Positions 31,727-43,028 of a stretch of 64,000 nucleotides of DNA are shown piece after piece. The translations under genes and the position numbers were made by a program. The DNA comes from Thecaphora thlaspeos (taxonomy: Eukaryota; Basidiomycota; Ustilaginomycetes; Urocystidales; Glomosporiaceae): positions 558,001-622,000 of the forward strand of contig UWYS01000009.1 in the NCBI GenBank assembly GCA_900291925.1, read 5' to 3'. The notes below the pieces were generated by a model. It saw only the letters and a program-made list of their open reading frames with translations. It ran no database searches and had not been told where the DNA came from. Each line of letters starts with the position of its first letter. Position 1 is the stretch's first letter.

Positions 31727-34700
31727 TCAGTCGAGATGGCAGCTCGTCGATCCTGCATTATTCCATTTGGAAGGTTTCGTCGCATCCCCGGACCGTTGGC
31801 GCATGAAGGAGGAGGGTTGCACCCTTCGAGGGAGAGGGGAGACGTGCGTCGCCATCGTCGGCGGTGGTGGTGATGGTATCTCGACAGATTCCGTCGAAGC
31901 AGCAGCACCAGCGGCAGATGACTGCATCCTCGAACGCGGTCTAAACAGACCGAGAGGCGTACGAGGCGCGGGGGTGTTGGCAGAGTACGCTGCCAATAGG
32001 ACGGCTTCGACGCCATCCATTGCGAGCAGCTGCATCTCACTACCACTCAATCCTGCTCCACCGTGGATGCCCGTCACGCTACCGCCCGAAACGACAGGCT
32101 CCTGCACGCTTAGGCGGATCTCCTTGCCTCGGTTGGTGACGGCGCCGTTGCACAGGCCAGACTTGCGCGAGAGCCGAGGTGGCGGACAGCCTCGGGCGCG
32201 GACGTCGGTCGGTTCGGGACCAACGGCGACGCCGAGAGGATCGGCCCCGTCGACAGCGTCGGATGTCAATGGTTCGGGCGCACCGCGGATCGAGGAGAAG
32301 ACGTCGAGCGCAGCAGGCGATTGCTGCTTCTGTAGCTCTTGCTGCTGAGGCTCGTCTCGACTCTGAACGACGTAGGGAGACGGTGCGAATCCAGTCATCT
32401 GACGGGGTACCTCCTCGTCCGCCTCGTCGTCGTCGTCGTCGTCATCGCCGATGCTGCTCCCGCTATCGCTGTGAAAGAACCCATCGTCCTCGTCGAGATC
32501 ATCGATGCTCCAGCTTCCGACTTGCGGGTGAGTCGACTTGACGGTCGGCGTCCGGTCCATCAACTCGTAGGCGGGCCGGAATTCCGGATGGCCAGGCGCC
32601 AGAGTGGAGCCGTACACGGGTGCGGCCGGGTCGAGCTTGGTCGTGTGTCGAGCCTGTTCGAGCAGCTTGGCCCTGCCCCTGTTGGTCTCGACCCGACGTG
32701 GCCCCGCATCTTGTCGATCCATCTCCGACACTGCGGTGGCGGTGGAGGGTCCTGACCGTCGTGTCTCTCGTCCGTCCCGCTGCATGCTTTCGTCTTGGGC
32801 GGTAGCGCAGGCTTGGTCTGTCTTTGTCCGGCATCCTTTGTCGGTAAGTCAGGTCTTGAGAGGTCGGGGAGAGGGAAGGGCACCGCCTCCAGACCTGAGC
32901 TGGCGATGCCTAGAAAGGCCGCTGCTAGGCCACCGATCGAACGTTTCTGACAAAGCTCTTGGAGCGCTGCATTCTTGTTGACCCGCGTGAAGCCCATATT
33001 GGGCGAGAACGAAGCCAGCCTCGGCCCTGCCGCCGTCGCCGAGCCAGGAGATGCGCGCAAGCTGACTCTGGAAGCATTACGTACGTCGCCTACGGACGTG
33101 TTTGGCAGGTTGTCGCAGGACGCAGCAGTGACCGCCTTTGTTGGGCTCGCGCTTGTCGTCGTAGGGACTTTGGCTTTGGAGCGTCGAAGGATGGAGGTTT
33201 TACGCTTCGCCGTCACCGGACCCGCCTGGTTCGGCTGTGTCTGCGGCAAGGCGATGTTGGAGGCTGAGAAAGGTCCATACTTCCACGGCCGGTGGCCGCC
33301 GTTGCCGCCGCTGCTCACCCTCCGACCCATCTGCTGCGACCCGCTCGACGCCGCCGCACCCTTTCCGCCGTTTTGTAAGCACGGCACTTCTGGGAGGTCT
33401 TTGGCGGAGATCTGCATGCAGTCCTCGATCGAGTCGGTATCCTGCATCGCTTTTCCCCTCTCCTTGTCGATGTGCTTCTGCAGCAAGGCCCTCTGCAGCC
33501 TCGCCTGACGCTCCGCTTCATACGTCGCTGCACCGCCGGCGGCGGCCCTTTTCGAGGCGGGGACGGGTAGAGGTGTATATGGTTCTGCTGCTGCTGCTTC
33601 AGCTACGGCGTCGCGATGTGCTCCCGTATCGTCTTTTGCTGCGGGAACGAGTGGCAGCTGCTTGCCCTCCGAACTCATGTTGGGCGAGGGGACCGTGATT
33701 GTCGTCGAAGGGCGCGACAGGTCCTCTGAGACGTCCGAGCTGCGACCGGGCATGGCGGGCGATGCCGTCGAAGAGGCGTCTGAGTGGTTCGACGAGCGCT
33801 TGGTGTACTGCAAACCACCGACGTTGGTCCCAGATAGGACGTAGTTGGTCGGAGTCGTACCGGCGGTGGGTCCTGATGCGACGGGGACGCCGCCAGAAGA
33901 AGAGGGGCCCGAAAAGACCAGGCTCGTTTTGGACTGGTTGACGATCGAGTTAAGCAGGATGGGACACAGCCCAAAGGAACGTCGCTTCTCGGGGAACCGC
34001 TGCTGATCCACTGACTGGCGCTGCTCGGCATCCTGGCTCGACGCTGGGCAGGAGAAGTGGTGAGCACTTGCCTGATGCGAGTCGATCTCTCTCTCCGACG
34101 CGCCGGTGCTGCTGCTCTTCGGTGGCGGCTGTTTCGCTCTGGGCGAGGCTTTGGAAGACGACATCTTGCTCGCTGCTCGGGAGGGGAAGTCTGGTCCTGC
34201 CTTCTTTGACGCTTCCTCCTGGGACGGCTTCACGGGCATCTGCCGCAGCAGATCGAAAGAGAGCGTCGGTCGCCCGCGTCCCAGCTCCTGCTGCTGTGAC
34301 GAGAGCGTTGGTGCAGATGGCTGCCCGAGGTTTGATGCAGATGCTCTCGTCAAAGGGGTCGCTCTTGGTGGCGGTAGAGGCCTGGTGCTCTCCGCTTCGG
34401 GTGTCGTCGACGGCGCTCCGGGCCTGTCCGATGCGCCCGCAGAAGTTCGCGGCGTCGTCGAAGGAGTGGACGGCCAGCTCGAGTCATCCTCTTCGCTGTT
34501 GTTATCGCCAAAGGAACGGCTCGTGAAGTCGTCGTCATTGAGGTGGCTCGAGTCGACCAAAATGGCCGGGTAGGCTGACTTGTACCCGCGCGAAGGCGGC
34601 AGCTCGATCCGAAGGTCGTCACGCTTCCTGATGCCGTGCTTGGCTATGGGCTTGGCCTTTCCCTTGCACTTGGACTGGATCGCATCGGCGTCGGGCGAAG

Positions 34701-35508
34701 ACGAGTGCTCGACCACCGGCGGCATCAGCTTAACCAACGCAAGAAAAGAGCCATTCATCTTCCGGTAGACGTAGTTAGACGACGTCGTGGACTGACCGTC
34801 AGATCCCTGCGAGGCCAAAGGTGTCTTCCCCTGAGCCTCGGAGGCGTCAGAGGTATGTGCTGCTGTGGACGATGCGGAGACCGTGGTAGCTTCGCTGGAT
34901 CCGGCCGGCGAGCGTGCCAGTGCCGCGTCCTCGGTGCCGTCGCGCGAAACGACTGACGAGGTAGCTTCCGACGAAGTCTGCTCCGAGCTCGACGACGCCG
35001 ACTGCTGCTGCCGCCCTGCCAGCTTCCGGTTCGATGCGGGTGAGGAGCTGTTGGCGGACCTGACGGCCGCCATGATCCTCTGGTGGTCGCTGAACGCCGA
35101 AGGGCCGATGACACGTCCAGAAGGGGTGTGAACGTGTCGTTTCTCGGGCACGGTCGAGCCGGTCGGTGAGAGGGGCGTAGCGGGCGGAGTGGTGCTGCTG
35201 CTGGTGGCGCCGTTGGGCAGCCTGGAGGGGCCGGCCTCTGCCGAGGGGTAGGAAGGTGGTGACCAGCTGGATGGGCCGTGCTGGAAGGCTGGCGTCAGCG
35301 GGCTGCCCGGCGCGGGCTCCTCGGGCGCCAGGGACGACTTGCGCGAAGGTATCGAGTCCTTGGAAGGGCCCAGGCCGCGGTTCCATACGGCGACATTGTC
35401 CCTGACGTTGAACCCGGCATTCCCACTGGGTTCCTCTTCAGTGCTGCTGTTGATCCAGCCTCTGCGTCGGTCCTTGGAGGCGAGCATGACGGCGGTGGTG
35501 ATGGGCAT
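31727..35508 (-). CDS. Large Ser/Pro-rich, mostly disordered protein of unknown function
   Basis: Two minus-strand exons, 35508-32895 and 32817-31727 (3,705 nt, 1,234 aa). The intron is inferred because the reading frame must switch near 32.8 kb. Its acceptor AAAGACAG and branch-like CTGAC are good, but the donor (GTCTGG) is weak. After the join the frame continues as DQACATAQDESMQRDGRE, and further on SWSIDDLDEDDGFFHSD. The N-terminus (SKDRRRGWINSSTEEEPSG) looks the most conserved-like part. Most of the rest is Ser/Thr/Pro/Ala low complexity, with basic patches (IQSKCKGKAKPIAKHG), a poly-Asp run and Gln-rich stretches. No domain or membrane helix is evident. A CAG directly before the ATG could be an acceptor for a further upstream exon. 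Confidence 0.65.
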
Positions 35509-38500
35509 CCCTCTGCAGCGAGCTGATGTGCCCTAGCTGGAGCGATCCGCCATCAACCAAGGCGGAGAGGGCTAGAGAAAAGGTCGCGATAGGAGGCGCG
35601 TGGCTGGCTATCGGCTGTCGGCTCGGATGGCTGGAGATAGCCGGTATGGGACGGAGGCAGGGTGGAGGAGGTGGCGGAGATGATGGTGGTGGCTGGTCAG
35701 AGTGCGAGGGCACGAGGCTCGAGGATGGGGCTGCGGCGGCGGCGGCAGCGGAGGAGGAGGAGGAGGAGGAGCGGAGATGAAAATTGCTCTGCCGTCGAGC
35801 TCTGTTGCGCCTCTTCCCAATGTACGGCAATCGTCGGTGAGTTCGATGATGCGTGTGTCCGGGACGAGGCGGGGGAAGAAGGTGTTCGCTGGTGGTCAGA
35901 GACAAAGAGGCGACGGCGGAAGAGGGGAGGCCATCTAGAAGTTGTTGCACTGCTGTGGATGGAGAGGGCGATGGGGGAGCGTTGTCGGGCACAACACGAC
36001 CACCGTCACCACTGCGGAGGGAGCTGCCGTAGGTGTGGAGCTGAGCTCCAATTCGCTCCGAAAGCGGTCACGCACGTCCATCCGCTGCTTCAGTACGGTA
36101 GGGGCAAAGGGTTGTGCCCGGTGGCTGCGTCGAGGGCAGCTGACAGCGTGTGATGGTGTGGCTCGGTATCTCGCTGACTTTCAAGTGTGCAGTCGAGGGG
36201 GAGCGGGTCGACTCTCTGAGGCTTTGATACAGAAGAACGAGCGTGCATGACCCAAGCAAAGCCTGCGTGCGTGCGTGCGTGCGTGCATCAGGGCCCTCTT
36301 GCGTTGCCGGATCGACGGCCAGCAAGAGAGCAGCGACCGCGGACCGAGGCGGTACGGTACAGTACAGTACAGTACAGTACAGTACAGTACTGTACAGTAC
36401 AGTACTGTACTGTACTGTAGCCGCGACGACGATTAGGGTACAGTAGTGACTGCCTTATGGCGAACGCCGGATGAAGCCAAAGGGTTTGCCAGCCAAAGTC
36501 ACCTTGTGAAGTTTGCATGCAAAGGAGCAACCCTTCGATCTTCTTTTGCTTCTGCTGTGCCTTTGTTTGCTCTTCGAAGCGCCGTATTGTGGCGAGGACA
36601 AAGAGGCTGGAGGTGTGCCAGGGACCGGCGAAAAAAAAAGAAAACAGGGGGAGAGTGGTTTGTCGGGCAGGGTGTACTGTAGAGCCGCTTGTTGTCATGG
36701 TCAGGAAGGTGTCTGCCGAGGGGAGGGCAGGAGAGGAGGGAGGATGAACATCTTTTCGTCGGCGTTGATGCGCCAGAGGGCCAGGGCCGAGGCGCTGCGC
36801 TTTTGCCCGACGCCTGGCGACTCTCAGGGGCGGCGCGCTGCTTCGTCTTTCGCTTGTCGACGCAAAACGACCGCAGCTCGACAAACCAACATGCCCTGGC
36901 CTGCTGCTAGGCCGGCGCAGCCGCTGCTGGACCCTAGCCTCGCCTCTCCCCTTTAGCGTCGACATGTGCGTCAATCGACGCGCTCTCGTGTGTCTGGCCT
37001 TCCTGTCCTGTGTACTGTACAAGTCCACGGCAAGAAGCATCGTCCTCATCCATATACAGTAGAGGCCAAAGGCGGTGCTTTGCGCCTGGACAGCCGCCAA
37101 GACATGAGGCCAGCGCAAAGGTGTTCGCCGTCTGCGATGCTGCCAGCTGACCGTTGACCGTCATGTTGGTCATCGGCACCATGTCCTTAACGGGACCGGC
37201 TATTTGTTCACCGTTCACAGGATCGCGTTCGGGACCGTCGCAAGTTGCACATCAGCCGCCGCGCGTGCTCCAGGTCGATGCTTACCACCATCCTGGCCGG
37301 GCAATGAACCTCGCCAGGATAGTTCATCGAGAAGGTCGACCTGGGCACCGTCTATCTATCTGTGTTGGGCTGAGTAGATCCTTGATTCATAGCATGCATC
37401 CTATCGAGAGCGGAACGTACGTTGTCGATGACCAGGCTCAGAGCCAGGCCAAGGTAACGGAGCTAGCCACCTTTTCGTCCCGATAGGGCAGGAACTAGGA
37501 ACGGGCACGTTGACGGACAAGACCCTGTGTCAGCCTTGCCGGCCGCGAGAAGCAGATACAGTATCACCACCGGCGAACTAACTTGCGCTGAAGCGGCACG
37601 CCGGCATCGGGACTACGTCCGGTCGAAGCTGGGTGGGTTCAGAGCGCAAAAGGGGGTTGCTTCGGCACCACTGTGTCGTAAGAGAGGACCTCGCCATCCC
37701 TTTTGCGCGACGCTTCGGTACGGCGACTTCTCTTCCTAGAGCCGGAAGATGATCAAGTTTGCAGGGCGGTGCTTGGTGCAGATCGAAGCTTCGTAATGCT
37801 ACAGTACGTACTGTAGGAACTCGTCAACGAACGAGGTTGTCGCAAAGGGGCGGCTGAACTTCCTTGTCCGTCGTACAGAGTCTGTGGTGCCGTCAGGCGC
37901 GAGTGGGAAGGGAACGAGACGGCGCGCTTGGCGGCCACGGTCTCATAGCAAGATTTCGAGGGGCGGCAACGGCAGTTCAGACAAGCAACATCTACAGGTA
38001 CCCATAGTACCACACGTCTCTGGTGTGACCGTGTCGGCAGAGAATTGAGAGGTAGGCAAGCAGGTGTTTGCTGCTGGGAACGAAATGAAAGGTCTCCCGA
38101 TCGTCATCTCTGCAGGATCCCTGGTAAAAGGATGGCGGTGTTGCTTGGTCTGCTTTCCCCTATTGGCAGTTCAGCCCTCCTTCGCGAAAAATAATATCAA
38201 AGATCAACACGCAAATCCAGAGGGAAAAAGCTGGGATCGCGCGGCTGCGGCGTGTCAGCTTGTACCGCAGGCCCGGAAGACAAAATGGTGGTGATACCGT
38301 CTTACAGCCAGATGCAGATGCTCCCCTACCCTTTGGCTTTCCCGAAGAGTGCTTGAAGGAGAACCCCTCCACACCGCGTTAGTCTTGTGCTTGCGGTACG
38401 CACCGAAGGTCGCCTCGACGGGACGGTGTGCCGAGTGGTACGCGCCGTAAGGTAAAGGAACGTCGGCGGCCGGATGGAATCGTGGACGGATATCGCCCTG

Positions 38501-38999
38501 CATCGTCTCGCCATGACCTGTGAGTCGGTCAGGACCCACCTTCGCTCGTATGTACCGCGGTCTTCCGGGACGGACGGCGTACGGAGCAGACCTCCAAATG
38601 GATGTGGGCAGCAACGGCATGCGGCCATCGCGACCAAGCACAGCTTCAAGACAGACGAGCCCATCGGGCGACGATCCCGACCTTGATGATCCGGCACTCT
38701 CACGTAGCGTCAGGACTGACGGACGCTTCAGACGTCATGTTTGGCCGTACAGCACTGCCAATACCGGCAAGATGGATTGACACGAATTAGCGCTGGCCCG
38801 ATCGCGCGTAAGAAAGAGTGAGGCTACGGACGAACTGCCGCTTGACAAAAAGGGGACGACAACAGGGTGAAGACAAGAATGACAGATCGTTGCGTGTAGG
38901 ACGTGCTCCACACGAGATGCATGAGTGATACCGCCGGACCGGAGCTGGCCCCAATCGACGAGGCCAGGAGAGGCAAGGCGATACGAGACGGCGATCCGT
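35509..38999. other. Gene-poor intergenic region, 3.5 kb
   Basis: No open frame here has convincing protein features; those listed by frame alone are short and overlap in several phases. The first 500 bp are the GGA-rich leader and promoter side of the disordered-protein gene, with a (GGA)n run near 35750. From 36.2 kb the DNA is less GC-biased and carries a GTGC repeat (36267-36286), a GTACA/GTACT microsatellite (36352-36420) and several TACAGTA/TACTGTA motifs (36439, 36675, 37013, 37054, 37557, 37800). Confidence 0.5.
36352..36420. repeat. Self-complementary GTACA/GTACT microsatellite
   Basis: About 69 bp of a 5-bp repeat that reads GTACA in the left part and GTACT in the right part, with mixed units between. 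Because GTACA and its complement TGTAC share the GTAC core, the two arms can pair into a long hairpin. A (GTGC)n run lies about 70 bp to the left. Confidence 0.9.
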
Positions 39000-39821
39000 C
39001 TACTGTCCCTGGAACGTCTCGACGAAACGGCGCAGGTCAACGGGCTTGCTCTCGCTACGGGTGACGAGCTCGTTGTGGGAAGCCCCAATTTCATTTGCCG
39101 AGGAGACACAGTAAGTGTATGGGCATGACATGGCCAGGCGGGCGACAGCATCCCTCATGTCGGCGGCCTTGACGTCAACCATGTAGGAAGCAAACGGTTC
39201 TGCCGCCTCGTACTTGGTGGGGTGACGCCAGTCCAGCTTGTCGGCATCCTCGTCGGAGATGACCTGCTGCTTTGTGTTTGTGAACACGCAGCGCGCCACG
39301 GCCGCAAAGGTCGAGGCAGGGGCGCCGACCTTGCAAATATCTTCCGTGTGGTAGATTGCCATGTTGGGCGGCTGCTCCGCCTGGAACTGCAGCTTCTTCT
39401 TCCTCACGTCGCCTTCGAGGGTGTCTGACTCGTTCTTCTTGGCCAAATCCTTGTGCCTCCTGTACGCGCACTTGGATCCCGTCATCGGGTCCGGGTTATC
39501 CACAAATCCCTTAATGTCGTCCTGGGTGCAGGGCTGGATGGTCTTGCTCAGCGCCTGGAGGCGATTGTCGTTCTGCTCGGGGTGGTCAAGGAAGACTTTG
39601 GTCGCGTTGATGCATTCCTCAGCAAACTTAATGGCGACTTCGCTGGGCTGCTGGAGCCAGGGGGACGTCTCGCCCGTGAACGACTTGATGTTGCCGTTGC
39701 CGAAGAGATCCGCGTACAGTTTCTTGGCGTTGGTGGGGACGGCGGCGACCGACGCCATCGAAGCGACGGACAGGACGAGGCCCATGGCGACGAAGGCCGA
39801 CTGGATCTTGAGGGCGACCAT
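39000..39821 (-). CDS. Predicted secreted protein, unknown family
   Basis: Intronless coding region of 273 aa from the ATG at 39821. The frame opens further upstream, but MVALKIQSAFVAMGLVLS begins a textbook signal peptide with a likely cleavage after SMASVAA. The mature part is about 245 residues with no further membrane segment and seven cysteines that could form disulfides (in EECINAT, IQPCTQD, SKCAYRR, EDICKVG, ARCVFTN and the SCPYTYC pair). It is hydrophilic, Lys/Asp/Glu-rich, with two Asn-glycosylation sequons. I do not recognise a family; an extracellular or effector-like role would be a guess. It stands alone between two gene-poor stretches. The leader may hold an intron ending at the CCCGTCAG just before the ATG. 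Confidence 0.75.
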   Translation of the reverse strand: MVALKIQSAFVAMGLVLSVASMASVAAVPTNAKKLYADLFGNGNIKSFTGETSPWLQQPSEVAIKFAEECINATKVFLDHPEQNDNRLQALSKTIQPCTQDDIKGFVDNPDPMTGSKCAYRRHKDLAKKNESDTLEGDVRKKKLQFQAEQPPNMAIYHTEDICKVGAPASTFAAVARCVFTNTKQQVISDEDADKLDWRHPTKYEAAEPFASYMVDVKAADMRDAVARLAMSCPYTYCVSSANEIGASHNELVTRSESKPVDLRRFVETFQGQ

Positions 39822-41634
39822 CTTATTCCGACTGACGGGGAAGGGGAAAAGATTAAGAGGTAAAAGGAGGCGGTCAGTTACTACATGCGCGAGCTGAGTC
39901 CCGCCGTCGTCGCTGCCATCGCTTCGGTTGCTACTCACTCGGCAAAAGAGGTGTGCAGAGTGCAGAATCAAGCAGCCTGAGTCGAGTAGCGGTTGCGTGG
40001 CTTGTAGAAAGAAAGACGGAGTTGAACTAGGCACGTATAGCTGAGGGTCTAAAGGATTATCAGAGAGCTGATGAGGGGAGCGAGAGAAAGATGGAGTTGG
40101 TGGGAGGTCCGAAGTCGGGAGGGCGCACTTTAAATAGACGGCGAGAGGTCTGATCGACGGAAGGAGGGATCCAGGAGGCCACGGGCAGGGCCAAAGCAGC
40201 GGCGAGAGTGTCAGCCCCGGTAGGAATGAGCTGGCCTTTGGACTCCCACCTTGCGTGCGCCAAATCACAACTGGACCGGGCACGGCGAACCCACGCCCCG
40301 CCCCACAATAAAAAGGAGATGAAGGCATCCTGGCAAGAGTGAGGCTGACCGCCCACCGCCCACCGTCCGTTGCCCACCATGCGCCGCGTTGCTGCTAAGA
40401 GGAGCTACAGGGAGCGAGACAACAGGGAGAAAGACATCATGTCGGCTTTCGTTCATTTGGAGTCAGGAGTGGACGTCGACTGCTACTGCCAAGCACAGCC
40501 AGAGGGCAGAATGAATGGCAAGTGTTCCCGACAGCAGCCGTGCGTTCCGCACGACGGCCCTTCGAGCGAGGCGATAAGAGGCGGAGCGTGGGCATGTGAG
40601 CAGCGACGAGCCTCTGCTCCTCACAAGCGTGCGTTCGTTTTGCTCGGACGGCCCCCACCACCTTGGCAAGAGGCAGACGACAACGTTGGCGCCGTCTCCG
40701 CTGAAGATTAGTGTATGAGCAAGATAGCGACACTGTCTAGGTCAGGAGGTTAGCGGCGTTGCTATGGCGTCGCACTCGCGGAGGTGGGTTGCGGTCGACA
40801 TGTGGGCGGAGAGAGGTCGTTGATGCGTGATCGAGGCGCTCATAGCATAGCCTTTAAAAGTTACGAAGGACGGTAGTGTCGTTGTAGCTTGGCTTGTTGC
40901 AGAAACGGTTCGAGCGAAGAGGCGATCCAAACGGGGAGGAGGTGAGGGATGACCAATGATGGATAGCGACGGGGGACCTGGCCCGGCCCGCCCTTTTCTC
41001 ACCCTCTCTCTCTCGCGCGGCATTGTTGCGGGACGGATGCAGCGCGAGCAATAGTCGGATCGATCACCGTGCCTCGGCTCCGCCCTCGACAGCGCGTGCC
41101 CAGCTGGCGCGTGCCCAGCTGGCGCGTGCCTTTTCTGGCCTTTGGACTCGGGAACCGGCTGGCTGGCTCGAACTCTCTGGCAACCTGTGCTCTTGCTGGC
41201 TGGCTGGCTGGCTGGCTGGCTGGCCCAACCGCCGCTCGCCCGAGCCACCAAGCCACCAAACCAACACAACCCTGCCCCGACCCGCGTCGTCTCTATCGCC
41301 TTGCAGCCAGACCCCCTCACCCCAGCCACACCCTATCCCCTCGCCCAGTCGCTCACTCGCCACCTCTCGCTACGCCTTGGGTCTCCAGCACGCTACAGTC
41401 ACGACTGGACCGACTCGACTCGACTCGACCTCGATCTTAGTCTCATCTTCCAAGCCGACATCTGACCTGACCCCGACTCGATTTGGCCCAACGTAGAATG
41501 GCGAGTCCAAGGGCGAGGTAAGCACCCTTTGCCTTGCGAGGGATGCATCGCTGACCGCTGCATCTCTGTCTCTTTCTGTTCTCTCACGACTCCTGCTCGC
41601 ACGGCCCGTGCTGGTCTAGGCGACTGCAGCGACC
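39822..41634. other. Divergent intergenic region upstream of the secreted protein and SEC13
   Basis: About 1.8 kb. The left part should be the promoter and leader of the secreted-protein gene. Near 41091-41125 the decamer AGCTGGCGCG(TGCC) repeats about three times, and a (GGCT)n run sits at about 41197-41224. On the right lies the SEC13 leader with a short uORF and leader intron (41518-41619). Open frames are not convincing. Confidence 0.45.
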
Positions 41635-41638
41635 ATGA
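41498..41638 (+). promoter_or_regulatory. Spliced uORF in the SEC13 leader, stop overlapping the SEC13 start
   Basis: An ATG at 41498 opens a frame that reaches a good donor (GAG|GTAAGC, intron from 41518) and continues after the TCTAG acceptor at 41619. The spliced 12-codon peptide (MASPRARRLQRP) ends in a TGA at 41636-41638, which overlaps the SEC13 ATG (41635-41637) as ATGA. This would suit coupled termination and re-initiation. It depends on the inferred leader intron and on transcription starting upstream of 41498. Confidence 0.5.
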
Positions 41639-43028
41639 CACAATCAAACGCCAGCCTCTCGCTCTCGGCAGAGAAGCCAAAGACGGTCGAGACGCAGCAC
41701 GAGGACATGATCCACGATGCGCAGCTCGATTTCTATGGCAAGCGCCTCGCCACCTGCTCTTCGGATAGGAGCGTGAAGGTCTTTGACGTCGTCAATGGCA
41801 CCCCGGCCACCAGCGGAGAAACGCTCATTGGCCACCAGGGCCCCGTCTGGCAGGTCGCCTGGGCCCACCCCACCTTTGGCCCCATCCTCGCAAGCTGCTC
41901 GTACGATGGCAAGGTCATCATCTGGAAGGACAACAACGGATCCGGATCGGCCTCGGCCGCGCCGTCTCACGCCACCCCTTACGGCACCAGCGGTGGCTGG
42001 TCCAAGATCAAGGAGCACGCCCTCCACACCGCTTCCGGTGAGTGCCAGCGGTCGGTAGCGTTTGCCGCGGAAGGTCGCCAGAACGAGCCGAACAGCCAGG
42101 CTCTCTTCTTGTGTTTCGCGGCATAGCACACTGACACGCTCCTCATGCTGCCCTCCCTTCACGACTCCTTCTACCACTTCACCGAGCAGTCAATTCCATC
42201 GCTTGGGCACCGCATGAGCTTGGCTCCATCCTCGCCTGTGCTTCTTCTGACGGCAACGTCTCTGTCCTCACGTTCAACAGTGAGTGCCTTGGATAGGACT
42301 GCCTTGGATTGCCTGGCAGCTTTGTGGACGCCGCTTCTTCTGACCTGCTCCTGACCTCCTTCCCCCATCTCTCCTTGCCATCCACGCGCCTTTCCCCTTC
42401 TCCACGCCACACAGACGACGGGACATGGGCGGTCGACATCGTGTCGGCTCATCCGATTGGCTGCAACGCCGTATCATGGGCACCCGCGACCTACCCGGGT
42501 TCGCTCATCTCGGCGCAGACGGCGGCCCAGCACGGAGGCGCTCCGGCCCAGGCCGGCGATGACGGCAAGCTCATCAAGCGCTTCGCCTCGGCTGGCTGCG
42601 ACAACACCGTCAAAATCTGGCAACTTAGCGACGAGGTCAACCGCTACGTCGAGGTCGAGTCATTGCAAGGCCACAGCGACTGGGTCCGCGACGTGGCGTT
42701 TGCGCCCAACATCGGCCTCCCCAAGAGCTACCTCGCCTCGGCCTCGCAGGACCGGACTGTGCTGATCTGGACGCAGGATAGCCCTACGTCAGCGTGGACC
42801 AAAATGGCGCTCAACCCAGCCTCGACGACGACGGGCGCGGCCGCGGTGGCAGCAGCAGCAGCAGGAGGCGCGGGTGCGGCGGGTGGCGCGAGCAACAAGT
42901 TCCCCGACACGGTATGGAGGATCAGCTGGAGCGTCAGCGGCAACGTCCTCGCCGTCAGCGGCGGAGACGGCAAGATTACTCTCTGGAAGGAGAACCTCAA
43001 AGGCGCCTGGGAGTGCGTCAGCGAGTGA
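41635..43028 (+). CDS. SEC13: COPII coat and nuclear-pore WD40 protein Sec13
   Basis: Three exons: 41635-42037, 42190-42279, 42415-43028 (1,107 nt, 368 aa), GTGAGT donors. The start [10 protein letters not shown] precedes the first blade ([20 protein letters not shown]). Sec13 signatures include [48 protein letters not shown] across the second exon, [14 protein letters not shown] and the ending [20 protein letters not shown]. Six blades plus a blade donated by Sec31 or Nup145C form the COPII cage and the Nup84 complex. An Ala/Gly-rich insertion of about 30 residues lies in the last blades. The in-frame TGA sits inside a GTGAGT, so a further short terminal exon cannot be excluded. Confidence 0.93.
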
